From Sanguibacter suarezii NBRC 16159 (GTDB lineage Bacteria; Actinomycetota; Actinomycetes; Actinomycetales; Cellulomonadaceae), in assembly GCF_001552735.1 (NCBI RefSeq), contig NZ_BCRT01000004.1, forward strand, positions 124,001 through 188,000: 64,000 bases of DNA, in the 5' to 3' direction. Made by a program: the position numbers and the translations under genes. The notes under the pieces were generated by a model. The model searched no databases. It was not told the DNA's origin and was given only the letters and a program-made list of their open reading frames with translations. Shown in pieces: positions 38,501 through 48,956 of the stretch (the first letter of the stretch is position 1; each line of letters opens with the position of its first letter).

Positions 38501-38581
38501 CGCAAGGACGAGGCCGACGTCTCCGCACCGGCTCTGGCCGGGGCCGGGGCCGGGGCTGGTCGCCCGGGCGACGAGTCCTGA
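35570..38581 (+). CDS. Domain-permuted GH3 enzyme with membrane helices at both ends (GH3-3)
   Basis: 1003 aa from GTG 35570 with GAGGAG 9 nt upstream. Order differs from normal GH3: an N-terminal helix (YLWIWAPALATVTVITVVANV, about 20-40), then the GH3 C domain (GIVLAKNEAGALPL, VVYVGRPGGEGGDLTQD), the fibronectin-III-like domain (PFGYGLSYTDFTW), and only then the GH3 N domain (PDGPAGLSSFINSS, GRNFEYYSEDPFLSG, LKHFALNEQETNR, nucleophile Asp874 in FAISDFNLY). A final helix (IQIGATVVIGLLVLAGGLMV, about 948-967) is followed by a Lys/Arg then Gly/Ala tail. Known: reversed-order GH3 enzymes exist in Butyrivibrio and Ruminococcus. Both termini would be cytosolic with the enzyme outside. Confidence 0.92.
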   Translation: MNAKAKNADREKKPMSNKKYLWIWAPALATVTVITVVANVGLNVAGGWVASQFGSGTYEFTNAEESAAWDTEYYSSDFDDIDAVDEAAKALVEEISGAGIVLAKNEAGALPLAPSSSVTMLGRAAADPVFGGSGSGSVDTNSAVTARGGLENAGLVVNDEVFTTIEAFAAENPRGYIEMDNPGASTYYIGEMPVADYQATSASFEQYSDAAVVYVGRPGGEGGDLTQDMTDWDDNAEAGQHQLELNKDERDLIELAKSSFETVVVVVNASTTIEMGDLQADPEIDAILLAGSPGATGLNALGRVLTGEVNPSGRTADLWAADFTADPTFVNFGGYVYDNVEASFPVSAIETATSNATVTSEAPFVNYAEGIYFGYRYYETAAAEGFIDYDAAVVYPFGYGLSYTDFTWEVASTEAGDVDGTVSVTVNVTNTGDTAGKDVVELYYTAPYTAGGIEKSEVVLGGFAKTDLIEPGASESVVIDLAVEDMASYDHLDAEAYVLEAGDYTISVRTDSHTVAPGTEPITYTVDSDVVFSGDDHRSSDLTEVTNQFDDVSAQFSTEPTEGKVLSMSRADFAGTFPTAPTPDLFVADEAVIEGFAAWDYDAQAEAFEGEKPATGERSELALIDLRGLPKDDPQWEDLLDSISVDDMTGMLLNGAYQTAAIGSIAKPQTVEPDGPAGLSSFINSSINGVAYPSQVLIAQTWDVDLGTAMGTMIGNEVLQKDLNGWYAPAVNLHRSPFGGRNFEYYSEDPFLSGAMATAVSNGAADKGVYTMLKHFALNEQETNRVNNGIATWATEQTIREVYLKPFEMVVKDTSMDVRYISDEDGTISETTIGAGGIMSSFNRIGAVWAGGSEALMTTVLRDEWGFEGFAISDFNLYPYMNPNQSISAGTDLTLTFQPSKSFGDTSSAKAVTDIRNATHNILFTVANSNAMNGIAPGATVSYTPPTWVYIQIGATVVIGLLVLAGGLMVTRRVLRHRKDEADVSAPALAGAGAGAGRPGDES

Positions 38582-38595
38582 CCAGCAGCGTCTAG

Positions 38596-38642
38596 CTCCC
38601 CGTCGGGCAGGAGGTGGTCCCCACCACCTGCCCGGCGGGGAG
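38596..38642 (+). terminator. Terminator of GH3-3
   Basis: A long inverted repeat of about 22 bp with one or two mismatches (CTCCCCG at 38596 to CGGGGAG ending at 38642), followed by TTCTGC. Confidence 0.75.
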
Positions 38643-38699
38643 TTCTGCATTCCCCCGCTCCGCTCCTTACAACGATGGAATCGCATCTAGAGTGGGGGC

Positions 38700-39941
38700 A
38701 TGCTCCCAGGTCCAGTCCTCGACCGCGCCCCGACGCGGCAGGCCCGACGGGCACGGCTGGCCGTCTCCGTCCTCTTCGCGCTCAACGGCTTCGTCTACGC
38801 CAACCTGCTGCCTCGCTATCCCGAGCTCATGGCGAGCCTGGGGCTGACCAAGGCCGGCCTGGGCACCGCGATCGCCGGTGCTCCGCTCGGCGCGCTGGTG
38901 GGCGGGCTCGTCGCCGGGCAGGCGGTCGCCCGGTGGGGATCACGCCGGGTCGCGCTCACCGGGGCGGTCGCCATGGCGCTGGTCTTCGCCGGCGTGGGCT
39001 TCGCCGGCTCGTGGGCCGTCCTCGTCGCGCTCATGGTCGGCACCGGGATCTTCGACGCCCTCGTGGACGTGGGGGACAACGCCCACGGGCTGCGGGTCCA
39101 GCGGATCTATGGCCGCTCCATCATCAACGCCCTGCACGGGGTGTGGTGCGTGGGTGCGGTGGCCGGTGGGCTCACGGGGTCCCTCGCGGCCGCGGTGGCC
39201 CTGCCGCTGACCGTCCATCTGCCGCTGGTCGCCGCGGGGGTGCTGGTCACCGTCGTGCTCGTGGCTCCCCTCATGCTCCCCGGACTGGACCGCAGCGAGA
39301 CCGAGGCCCCGGAGCTGGTCGGCGCCGCGCTCACCGGTGGTGCGCCCGGCCCGCGGCGACGCCCACGGGTCCTCGGGCGCCTCGTCGGGCTCGGTGCGAT
39401 CGCGACGATCGGCGCCATGGTCGAGGATCTGGGCAACTCGTGGGGTGCGGTCTACCTCGTCGACGAGCTCGGTGCGCCCACGGCCCTGGCCGGCAGCGCG
39501 TTCCTGGCGATGATGAGCGCGCTGCTGGTCGGCCGCTTCGTCGCCGACCGGGCGGTCGACCGGTTCGGCCCCCGCTCCGTGGTCGCCGCCGGATCGGTCC
39601 TGGTGGTCGTGGGGATCGGTGCGACGATGGCCTGGCCCACCCTGACGATGACCTACGTGGGCTTCGCCCTTGCAGGCCTCGGGGCCGCCGTGATGATCCC
39701 GCTGGCGACGACGACGGCGGACGAGATCCCCGGGCTCGCCCCGGGCACCGGCGTCGCCTTCGTCAGCTGGTTCATGCGGTTCGGCTGCTTCGCCGGTCCG
39801 CCCGTCATCGGCCTCATCGCCGACGGCGCAGGGTTGCGCCTGGCCTTCGGGGTGGGCGTGGCAGCCGGTGCGCTGGGGATCGTCCTCGCGCCGCTGCTCG
39901 CGGCACGGCGCACGGCGGCAGGTGCACCCTCCGCCGGCTGA
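38700..39941 (+). CDS. MFS transporter
   Basis: 413 aa with 12 predicted helices. The loop 2-3 motif GQAVARWGSRRVAL and its counterpart VADRAVDRFGPRSVV (loop 8-9) are the MFS signatures. The overall pattern (LPRYPELMASLGLTKAGLGTAI, INALHGVWCVGAV, VEDLGNSWGAVYL) resembles the YbjJ/FucP-like branch, so a sugar or sugar derivative is plausible but unproven. Context with GH3 genes supports sugar import. It ends 4 bp before LytTR site 3. Confidence 0.87.
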   Translation: MLPGPVLDRAPTRQARRARLAVSVLFALNGFVYANLLPRYPELMASLGLTKAGLGTAIAGAPLGALVGGLVAGQAVARWGSRRVALTGAVAMALVFAGVGFAGSWAVLVALMVGTGIFDALVDVGDNAHGLRVQRIYGRSIINALHGVWCVGAVAGGLTGSLAAAVALPLTVHLPLVAAGVLVTVVLVAPLMLPGLDRSETEAPELVGAALTGGAPGPRRRPRVLGRLVGLGAIATIGAMVEDLGNSWGAVYLVDELGAPTALAGSAFLAMMSALLVGRFVADRAVDRFGPRSVVAAGSVLVVVGIGATMAWPTLTMTYVGFALAGLGAAVMIPLATTTADEIPGLAPGTGVAFVSWFMRFGCFAGPPVIGLIADGAGLRLAFGVGVAAGALGIVLAPLLAARRTAAGAPSAG

Positions 39942-39944
39942 CAG

Positions 39945-39975
39945 ACAGGTTGTGCGCGTCAGCGCGCAGGTTGTG
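39945..39975 (+). promoter_or_regulatory. Putative LytTR operator 3, upstream of the second gtrA
   Basis: ACAGGTTGTG at 39945-39954 and GCAGGTTGTG at 39966-39975, start-to-start 21 bp, plus strand. An AT-rich GAATAG (40010-40015) lies about 44 bp after the second start, at the same relative place as -10-like hexamers at sites 1 and 2. Confidence 0.65.
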
Positions 39976-40151
39976 CGCACGGGGCCGTCGGGCGGCGGCT
40001 GGTCGGGTCGAATAGGGCATCGACCACCGACTTCGACGGAGAGGTGCCCGGCTCGGCGCAGCCATGCTCTCTCCTTCGCCCGCGGCCAGGTCGACCGAGC
40101 GCACACCCTGCCGACGGTCCTCGTGCCGACGGCGCTGACAAGGAGATCCAG

Positions 40152-43391
<3,240 letters not shown>

Positions 43392-43395
<4 letters not shown>

Positions 43396-44108
43396 GGCAG
43401 GCGGCCACCGACGTGGTTGGTCAACGCGTCCAGGAAGGCCCGACGCCGGGGGCGGCTCACCAGGAGCTCGTCCCCACCGAGCATGGTGCAGCTGTTCTGG
43501 CTGATGCCCGTCACGTACTTGAGGTTGACGAGGTAGCAGTTGTTGCTGCGGTAGAAGTCCTTGCCGGCGAGCTCGGACTCCAGGGCCTTGAGCGTGCCGT
43601 TGAGGGCGTAGGTGCGGTCCACGGCGTGCACCACGATGCGGTGCTTGATGCTCTCCACGTAGACGATGTTGGCGAGGTTGACCCGGGCCATCCCCCCGGA
43701 GACCGGGAGCATCACGGCGTCGTTGTCCGCCCGGCGCACGCGGGCGATGCTGCGCCGCAGCTCCTGGGCGAAGGCGAAGTACGGCACCGGCTTGACGAGG
43801 TAGCTCAGGGCGTCGACCTCGTAGCCGCGGATCGCGTACTGGGCCATGTTCGTGATGAAGACGAGGACGACGTCGGCGTCGAGCAGGCGGATCTTGCGGG
43901 CCGTCTCCAGCCCGTCGAGGACGGCCATCTGGACGTCGAGGAAGATGATGTCGAACTCGGGGCGGTAGTCCGCGGTGATCTCGCTGCCGTCGCTGAAGGT
44001 GGTGACCGAGAAGGTGACACCGTGCTCAGCCTCGTAGCGCCCGAGGTAGTCGGTGATGAGGTCCTGGCTGATCTTCTCGTCGTCGACGACGCCGATCCGG
44101 ATCATCAC
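43392..44108 (-). CDS. LytTR-family response regulator
   Basis: 238 aa. REC domain (1-125) with acidic pocket DDE at 9-11 and phosphoacceptor Asp58 (IIFLDVQM), then Lys in YLVKPVP. The LytTR DNA-binding domain spans about 135-235 (IVYVESIKHRIVVHAVDRTY, SELAGKDFYRSNNCYLVNLKYV, VSRPRRRAFLDAL). AGGAG lies 6 nt before ATG 44108; ATG 44105 would also work. It forms an operon with the kinase. The paired 21-bp-phased repeats at 27.7, 32.3 and 39.9 kb are its most likely targets. No such repeat is seen before its own operon. Confidence 0.94.
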
Positions 44109-44162
44109 TCACTCCTGTCACCTCATCGTCACCGGGCGCGTACCGGCACTGCAGGATACCAA

Positions 44163-44196
44163 GGGGGCGCCGCCAGATAACGCAGGCGGCGCCCCC
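44163..44196. terminator. Terminator of the LLM oxidoreductase gene
   Basis: A 12-bp perfect inverted repeat (44163-44174 and 44185-44196) with a 10-nt AT-containing loop, just beyond the minus-strand stop at 44216. Confidence 0.8.
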
Positions 44197-44215
44197 GTGG
44201 CCGGGCGACCGGTGG

Positions 44216-45310
44216 TCAGCCGAGCAGCTCGGCTGCCATCAGCCGCAGGGTGGCCTCACGGGTGGTAGCGGTGCGCGGGTCCGTGCCGGCGTGGGCCGAT
44301 CCGACGGGGGAGAGCATGACCTCGTCGGTGCCCACGAGCTCGGCGAGGGCACGCACCTGGCGAGCGGCGACGTCGGGCGTGCCGATGGCCCAGGTGGAGC
44401 GGATCTGCTGGGCGAGCCCGGCGTGCTCGGGGGCGATGCCGGCAGCCTCGGCGTCCTCGATGAGCTCGACGGGGCCCATCTCGCCACCGGTGCGCAGACG
44501 GATCATGGACCGGATGTAGGGCAGCGCCTGGCGCTCGGCGTCCTCGGCCGTCTCGGCGACGACGGCGTTGATGATCGCGAAGGTCCGCGGCTCCGGGTAG
44601 GCCTCGGACGGGCGGTAGGACGAGCGGTAGGCCGCCATCGCCTCGGCCGTGCCCTGCCCGGCGAAGTGGTGGGCGAAGACGTAGGGCAGGCCCAGGGCCG
44701 CGGCGAGCTGGGCGGAGTACATGGAGGAGCCGAGGAGCCAGACGTCCGGGACGCTCGTGGCGCGCGGCGTCGCTGACAGCGGGTAGGTGCGTCCGCGCAG
44801 GTCGAGCAGGACGCCGCCGGGGGACATGAGGTCGATCGTGTCCCGCACGTCGTCGGGGAAGGTGTCCACGGAGTCGGTGCCGCGGGCAGCGCCGGAACGC
44901 AGCATGTGGCTGGTGACGGGGTCAGACCCAGGGGCCCGTCCGATCCCGAGGTCGATGCGGCCCGGGAAGGCCGCCTCGAGCAGGGCGAACTGCTCGGCGA
45001 CGACGAGCGGGGCGTGGTTGGGCAGCATGACGCCACCGGACCCGATGCTGATCTGCTGCGTCGCGGAGGCCAGCAGGGCGATGAGCACGGCGGGGTTGGT
45101 CGAGGCCACGGCCGGCATGTTGTGGTGCTCGGCCACCCAGTACCGCCGGAAGCCGAGCTCGTCGGCGGTCTGTGCCAGGCGGGTGCTGGCGGCCAGGGCG
45201 TCAGAGGTCGTCTGGTCGGTCCTGACGGGGATGAGGTCGAGGACCGAGAGTGCGGCGACGGGGGTGGTGGGCGCGGACGGGTCAGGGAGTGCTGAGAGGG
45301 TCGAGGTCAC
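44216..45310 (-). CDS. LLM-class flavin-dependent monooxygenase (MsnO8-like)
   Basis: 364 aa from GTG 45310, immediately after the stop of the preceding gene. Luciferase-like TIM barrel: LSVLDLIPVRTDQT near the start, YWVAEHHNMPAVASTNP, ISIGSGGVMLPNHAPLVVAEQF, and the MsnO8-type RIDLGIGRAPGSDP and YVFAHHFAGQGT. The family uses reduced FMN and O2; substrates vary widely. Next to an SsuABC-like transporter, desulfonation of an organosulfur compound is possible, but the sequence resembles MsnO8 more than SsuD. Confidence 0.85.
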   Translation of the reverse strand: MTSTLSALPDPSAPTTPVAALSVLDLIPVRTDQTTSDALAASTRLAQTADELGFRRYWVAEHHNMPAVASTNPAVLIALLASATQQISIGSGGVMLPNHAPLVVAEQFALLEAAFPGRIDLGIGRAPGSDPVTSHMLRSGAARGTDSVDTFPDDVRDTIDLMSPGGVLLDLRGRTYPLSATPRATSVPDVWLLGSSMYSAQLAAALGLPYVFAHHFAGQGTAEAMAAYRSSYRPSEAYPEPRTFAIINAVVAETAEDAERQALPYIRSMIRLRTGGEMGPVELIEDAEAAGIAPEHAGLAQQIRSTWAIGTPDVAARQVRALAELVGTDEVMLSPVGSAHAGTDPRTATTREATLRLMAAELLG

Positions 45311-45757
45311 TCACACTGCAACTGGGGCGTGGTGCGCGCTATTCCGTGCGAGCGGGGCGACCGCGTCCTCCTGGGCGAGGAACTCCTCGGCCTGGCGTGC
45401 GGACAGGCGGTCCTGCTCGGCGCCGTCGAAGACGGCGACCGGGATGGTGTCCGTGGCGCCGAGCAGGAGGGCGGGCTCGACGACGGCAGCGGCCACGAGG
45501 CGCGCCCGCTGGTTGAGGAGGGTCATCAGGGCCCAGACGCCGATGGCCACCCAGATGACGTTCACCACAGCCGAGGGCCAGGCGCCGTAGGTCGAGGCGC
45601 TGACGGCGAGCAGCCCGGCACCGACGATGTTCAGCCCCTGGAAGAGCAGCGAGTCCGGTGTGATCCGCTTGGCCGTGACCATCCCGTACGCAAAGACGGT
45701 GGACAGGGCACCAGTCCACCCGGCGAGGGTGACTGCGAGCTCAGCGGCGGTGGACAT
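45311..45757 (-). CDS. CBU_0592-like small membrane protein
   Basis: 148 aa from ATG 45757 with CAGGAGA 6-7 nt upstream. Three helices occupy the first 90 residues (LAVTLAGWTGALSTVFAYGM, FQGLNIVGAGLLAVSAS, AVVNVIWVAIGVWALMTLL), the pattern of the CBU_0592 family. A soluble tail follows (residues about 90-148, FDGAEQDRLSARQAEEFLAQED). Function is unknown. It directly adjoins the monooxygenase gene and is divergent from the LysR gene. Confidence 0.75.
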   Translation of the reverse strand: MSTAAELAVTLAGWTGALSTVFAYGMVTAKRITPDSLLFQGLNIVGAGLLAVSASTYGAWPSAVVNVIWVAIGVWALMTLLNQRARLVAAAVVEPALLLGATDTIPVAVFDGAEQDRLSARQAEEFLAQEDAVAPLARNSAHHAPVAV

Positions 45758-45882
45758 AGCTGTCTCCTGAAAAAGGGTGGGGTGAACGAGAAAAACGAGC
45801 CGAGCCACCGGCGTCGCCCCCTCGAGGTACCTCAATGGTGGGGCCAAAAGTCGTTTAGCACAATCGAATCAAACTCCAAACC

Positions 45883-45903
45883 CCATGTAGCATCGCTACA
45901 TGG
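45883..45903. promoter_or_regulatory. Palindrome covering the LysR start codon
   Basis: CCATGTAGC-ATC-GCTACATGG: perfect 9-bp arms and a 3-nt centre. The start codon of the LysR gene (45900-45902) is inside the right arm. It contains a T-N11-A core and is a good candidate for autoregulation and for control of the divergent genes. Confidence 0.65.
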
Positions 45904-46814
45904 TTCTTGACGCGAAAAGGCTTGGTGTTCTCCTTGCCGTCCACCGGGCCGGCGGGGTCGTCGCCGCGGCCGATCTGCTGCACCTCACGCCGTCGGCGAT
46001 CTCTCAGCAGATCGCCAAGCTCGAGGCCGAGGAGGGCGTCGAGGTCCTCCACCGCGGACCGCGCGGAGTGACGCTGACCGCCGTCGGGATCATGCTCGCC
46101 GAGGCTGCCGAGCGCATCGAGTCCGAGCTCGTGGAGGCCCGCAAGCAGATCGCCACGATCGGCCCGGACGTCAGCGGGCGCGTGGCGATCGGCGCCTTCC
46201 AGACGATCACCCGTTCTGTCGTGGCGCCCATGCTCGCCGACCTGGCCGTGACGGCGCCGGGAATCGAGATCACCGTCCACGAGGTGGAGACCGAGGAGGC
46301 GAACCGCGGCCTGCGCAGCGGGGAGTACGACGTCGCGATCGTCGAGCACGACTCCTCCGCCGAGCGCCCGGTGCCGCGCGGCTTCCGCGAGGTGCCGCTG
46401 CTCGACGAGCCGTGGCGGGTGGCCGTCCCCTCGTCCATGGCCGTGCCCACCAGCCTGCAGGACCTCACGGACGTCACGTGGATCGGCGCGGAGAAGTCGA
46501 CGGCGGCCGCCCGCGCGCTGACCCGCGTCGTCGACCTCGCCCGCCCGAACCGGCCGACCCTGCACAGCTACTACTCCTACGAGGTGGCCATCGCCCTCGT
46601 GGCAGCCGGCCAGGGCGTCGCGCTGCTGCCCGCCCTCGCCCTGGAGGGCGCCGACCTCACCGCGGTCGACGTCGTGCCGATCGCCGGGCTGGGCATGCGC
46701 CACATCGCCGCCCGCCACCGCGGCAACCGCCACGAGCCGACGCCGGCCGTGCGAGCGGTCATCGACGCCCTCGTGGCCCAGGTGGTCACCCTCGACCTCG
46801 GGTACCTCGGCTGA
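45900..46814 (+). CDS. LysR-family transcriptional regulator
   Basis: 304 aa. The N-terminal winged helix-turn-helix (LGVLLAVHRAGGVVAAADLLHLTPSAISQQIAKLE) is followed by a periplasmic-binding-like effector domain (from GRVAIGAFQTITRSVVAPML; inducer-cleft EYDVAIVEHD, GQGVALLPALALEG). It is divergent from the monooxygenase pair and upstream of the flavoprotein/transport operon, so it probably controls one or both. The effector is unknown; sulfur status or a sulfonate would fit the context. Confidence 0.92.
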   Translation: MVLDAKRLGVLLAVHRAGGVVAAADLLHLTPSAISQQIAKLEAEEGVEVLHRGPRGVTLTAVGIMLAEAAERIESELVEARKQIATIGPDVSGRVAIGAFQTITRSVVAPMLADLAVTAPGIEITVHEVETEEANRGLRSGEYDVAIVEHDSSAERPVPRGFREVPLLDEPWRVAVPSSMAVPTSLQDLTDVTWIGAEKSTAAARALTRVVDLARPNRPTLHSYYSYEVAIALVAAGQGVALLPALALEGADLTAVDVVPIAGLGMRHIAARHRGNRHEPTPAVRAVIDALVAQVVTLDLGYLG

Positions 46815-46929
46815 GCCGTCCCCGCTGACCCCGGGCGGTGGCCGTTCACCGGGCGAAACCTGGCGAAACCTTCTCCCGAGGCGCGAGACGGGTATGGCCA
46901 CCTTGCGGACACCATGGGACCTTTGACCT

Positions 46930-47016
46930 ATGAGCCCGCAGATGCCAGCAATGCCCCTCACCGCCGTGGTGAGCGACGCGCGACGCTGCCTGCGCGCCCG
47001 GTGCTGTCCGGCCTGA
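46930..47016 (+). CDS. Candidate cysteine-rich leader peptide
   Basis: Up to 28 codons (ATG 46930; internal ATGs at 46942 and 46951). The last residues are RRCLRARCCPA, with three Cys codons including a TGC-TGT pair just before the stop. Known: short Cys-rich or RRxxDL-type leader peptides precede sulfur-assimilation operons in actinobacteria and act by cysteine-dependent attenuation. The rest of 46815-47237 has no other coding signal. Only weak hairpins and a repeated GATCTG are visible. Confidence 0.5.
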   Translation: MSPQMPAMPLTAVVSDARRCLRARCCPA

Positions 47017-47237
47017 TCCCGCTCCACCGGATCTGCTCGCCTAGATCTGGATCTGCACGCCGACCTGCCGCCCCGCGCCCTCACCCGGCGCCCTCGTCGC
47101 CGGTCGCCTGCGACGACCGCGCACCCGTGCTGCTCCAGCACTGACAGCGCACGACGCCCCCCGCCCTGGGCATCACCCCCGGCCCCGCTCTCACCCCTCA
47201 CCGCGACCGTGCAGTCGCGGCACTCAAGGACACCCCT

Positions 47238-48956
47238 ATGACCACTGTGCGGGCCCCGCGCGCCCCAAGACCCGTCATCCTCACCGACTCCGCCGACCTC
47301 ACCGACCCCCTGGAGCTGCTCACCGACGTCCTCGTCATCGGTGGGGGACCAGCCGCGACGTGGTCGGCGATCGCAGCCGCAGAGGCCGGTGCCTCCGTGG
47401 TGCTCGTCGACAAGGGGCACTGCGGCTCGAGCGGGGTCGCGGCGACGTCGGGCGTCGGGCACTGGCTCGTCGCCCCGGAGGTCGCCCGCCGTGACGAGGA
47501 GATCGGTCGGCGCGAGCGCGCCGGCGCCTTCCTCACCGACCGCACCTGGACCGACGCGACCCTCGACGTCGCCTGGGACCGTACCGCGGAGCTGCCCGGC
47601 TGGGGCTGGGAACGTCGCGGGGTCCGCGGTGCCAACCGCCTCTTCGGCACCGGTCCCGCCGACCGCGCCTTCAACGGCCCCGCCCCGGACTACCTGCGCT
47701 TCCTGCGCGGCAAGGTCAAGAAGTCTGGCGTCGTCGTCCTCGACCACAGCCCTGCCCTCGAGCTCCTCGTCGACGCCGCCGGCGTCGTCTCCGGCGCTCG
47801 CGGCTACCAGCGTCAGGTGGGCCGGGCGTGGGCGGTCGGCGCCGGCGCCGTCGTGCTGGCCACCGGCGGGACCACGTGGAAGAGCCACTCCCTGGGCGGG
47901 GATGTCAACACCGGTGACGGGCACCTCATGGGTGCGGAGGTCGGGGCGCACCTGTCGAGCATGGAGTTCTCCAACTTCTACGGCATGGTCCCCTTCGGCA
48001 CGAGCATGGACAAGAACGGGTTCTTCGTCCACGCCTCCTACTGGGACCACACCGGCGCCCCGATCGAGTACGCCGACCTGCACGTGAGCCGCGCCGAGCT
48101 GCTCTCCGCCTCGACCCAGGGCACCATCACCGCCCAGTTCACGCAGTTCACCCCGGACCTGTGGCCGCAGCTGCGCGCCGCCATGCCCAACTTCTTCATG
48201 GTCACCGACAAGCTCGGGGTGAACCCCTTCACCGAGCGCTTCCCCATCGACTGGGTGAACGAGGGCACCGTGCGCGGCACCGGCGGCCTGCACGTCCTGG
48301 ATCGCAGCGGCACCGTGGGGGTCCCGGGGCTGTACGCCGCCGGTGACGTCGCAGCGCGGGACCGGATCGTCGGCGCCGCGACCGGCGCCGGGGGACCGAA
48401 CCTCTCGTGGGCCATCGCCTCGGGCACGTGGTCGGGCACCTCGGCCGCGCGCTTCGCCCGCGGCGCCGGCACAGCCGGGCACCGCCACGGCCTGACGCCG
48501 GCCGCGCTCACCCGCACCGGCACCATCGGCCTGCACCGCGCCGGCCCGGGCACCGACGAGCGCGCCTGGCGGTCCGTGGTCGCCGCGACCCAGGCCGAGC
48601 TGCTGCCCATCACGAAGTCCGCCTTCCGCAGCGCGGCCAGCCTGACCAGCACCCTCACCGTGCTCGACCGCGCGTGGGCGGCCGCCCCGGAGACCCTGAC
48701 CGGGCGCGGCGCCACCGAGATCCGCACCCGGGAGGCCGCCGGCATGCTCGCGATGGGCCGGTGGGCCAGCCGGGCGGCGCTCGCGCGGACCGAGAGCCGC
48801 GGGATGCACACCCGCACCGACCACCCCGACCAGGACCCCCACCAGACGCACCGCCTGCTCACCGGCGGCCTGGACGAGGTGTGGGTCGCCGTCGACCCAG
48901 AGCTGCCGGTCACCGGACCGCAGCCCGTCCCCGCACTGACCGGAGCCACCTCGTGA
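47238..48956 (+). CDS. FAD-binding flavoprotein of the fumarate reductase/APS reductase alpha family
   Basis: 572 aa, soluble. FAD dinucleotide motif VLVIGGGPAATWSAIAAAEAGA (about 35-56), flavin-contact SSGVAATSGVGHWLV, second FAD region AVVLATGGTTWKSHSLGGDVNTGDGHLMG, and the C-terminal FAD segment GVPGLYAAGDVAARDRIVGAATGAGGPNL. The catalytic residues of true succinate dehydrogenase are not evident. With the downstream di-[4Fe-4S] protein it resembles the AprAB pair, suggesting a sulfur-compound oxidoreductase. AAGGA lies 8 nt before the ATG. It overlaps the ferredoxin gene by 4 bp. Confidence 0.87.
   Translation: MTTVRAPRAPRPVILTDSADLTDPLELLTDVLVIGGGPAATWSAIAAAEAGASVVLVDKGHCGSSGVAATSGVGHWLVAPEVARRDEEIGRRERAGAFLTDRTWTDATLDVAWDRTAELPGWGWERRGVRGANRLFGTGPADRAFNGPAPDYLRFLRGKVKKSGVVVLDHSPALELLVDAAGVVSGARGYQRQVGRAWAVGAGAVVLATGGTTWKSHSLGGDVNTGDGHLMGAEVGAHLSSMEFSNFYGMVPFGTSMDKNGFFVHASYWDHTGAPIEYADLHVSRAELLSASTQGTITAQFTQFTPDLWPQLRAAMPNFFMVTDKLGVNPFTERFPIDWVNEGTVRGTGGLHVLDRSGTVGVPGLYAAGDVAARDRIVGAATGAGGPNLSWAIASGTWSGTSAARFARGAGTAGHRHGLTPAALTRTGTIGLHRAGPGTDERAWRSVVAATQAELLPITKSAFRSAASLTSTLTVLDRAWAAAPETLTGRGATEIRTREAAGMLAMGRWASRAALARTESRGMHTRTDHPDQDPHQTHRLLTGGLDEVWVAVDPELPVTGPQPVPALTGATS

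Noticed and set aside
44109-44215. Autoregulatory LytTR repeats before the response regulator
   Set aside because: I searched both strands by eye and found no 21-bp-phased pair.
46914-47144. A 76-codon frame (MGPLTYEPADASNAP...) upstream of the flavoprotein
   Set aside because: It has no ribosome site and a random Arg/Pro-rich composition. The Cys-rich frame in a different register is the better candidate.
45855-48851. A 998-codon minus-strand open frame across LysR and the flavoprotein
   Set aside because: It lies opposite well-supported plus-strand genes and shows no domain. It reflects third-position GC bias.
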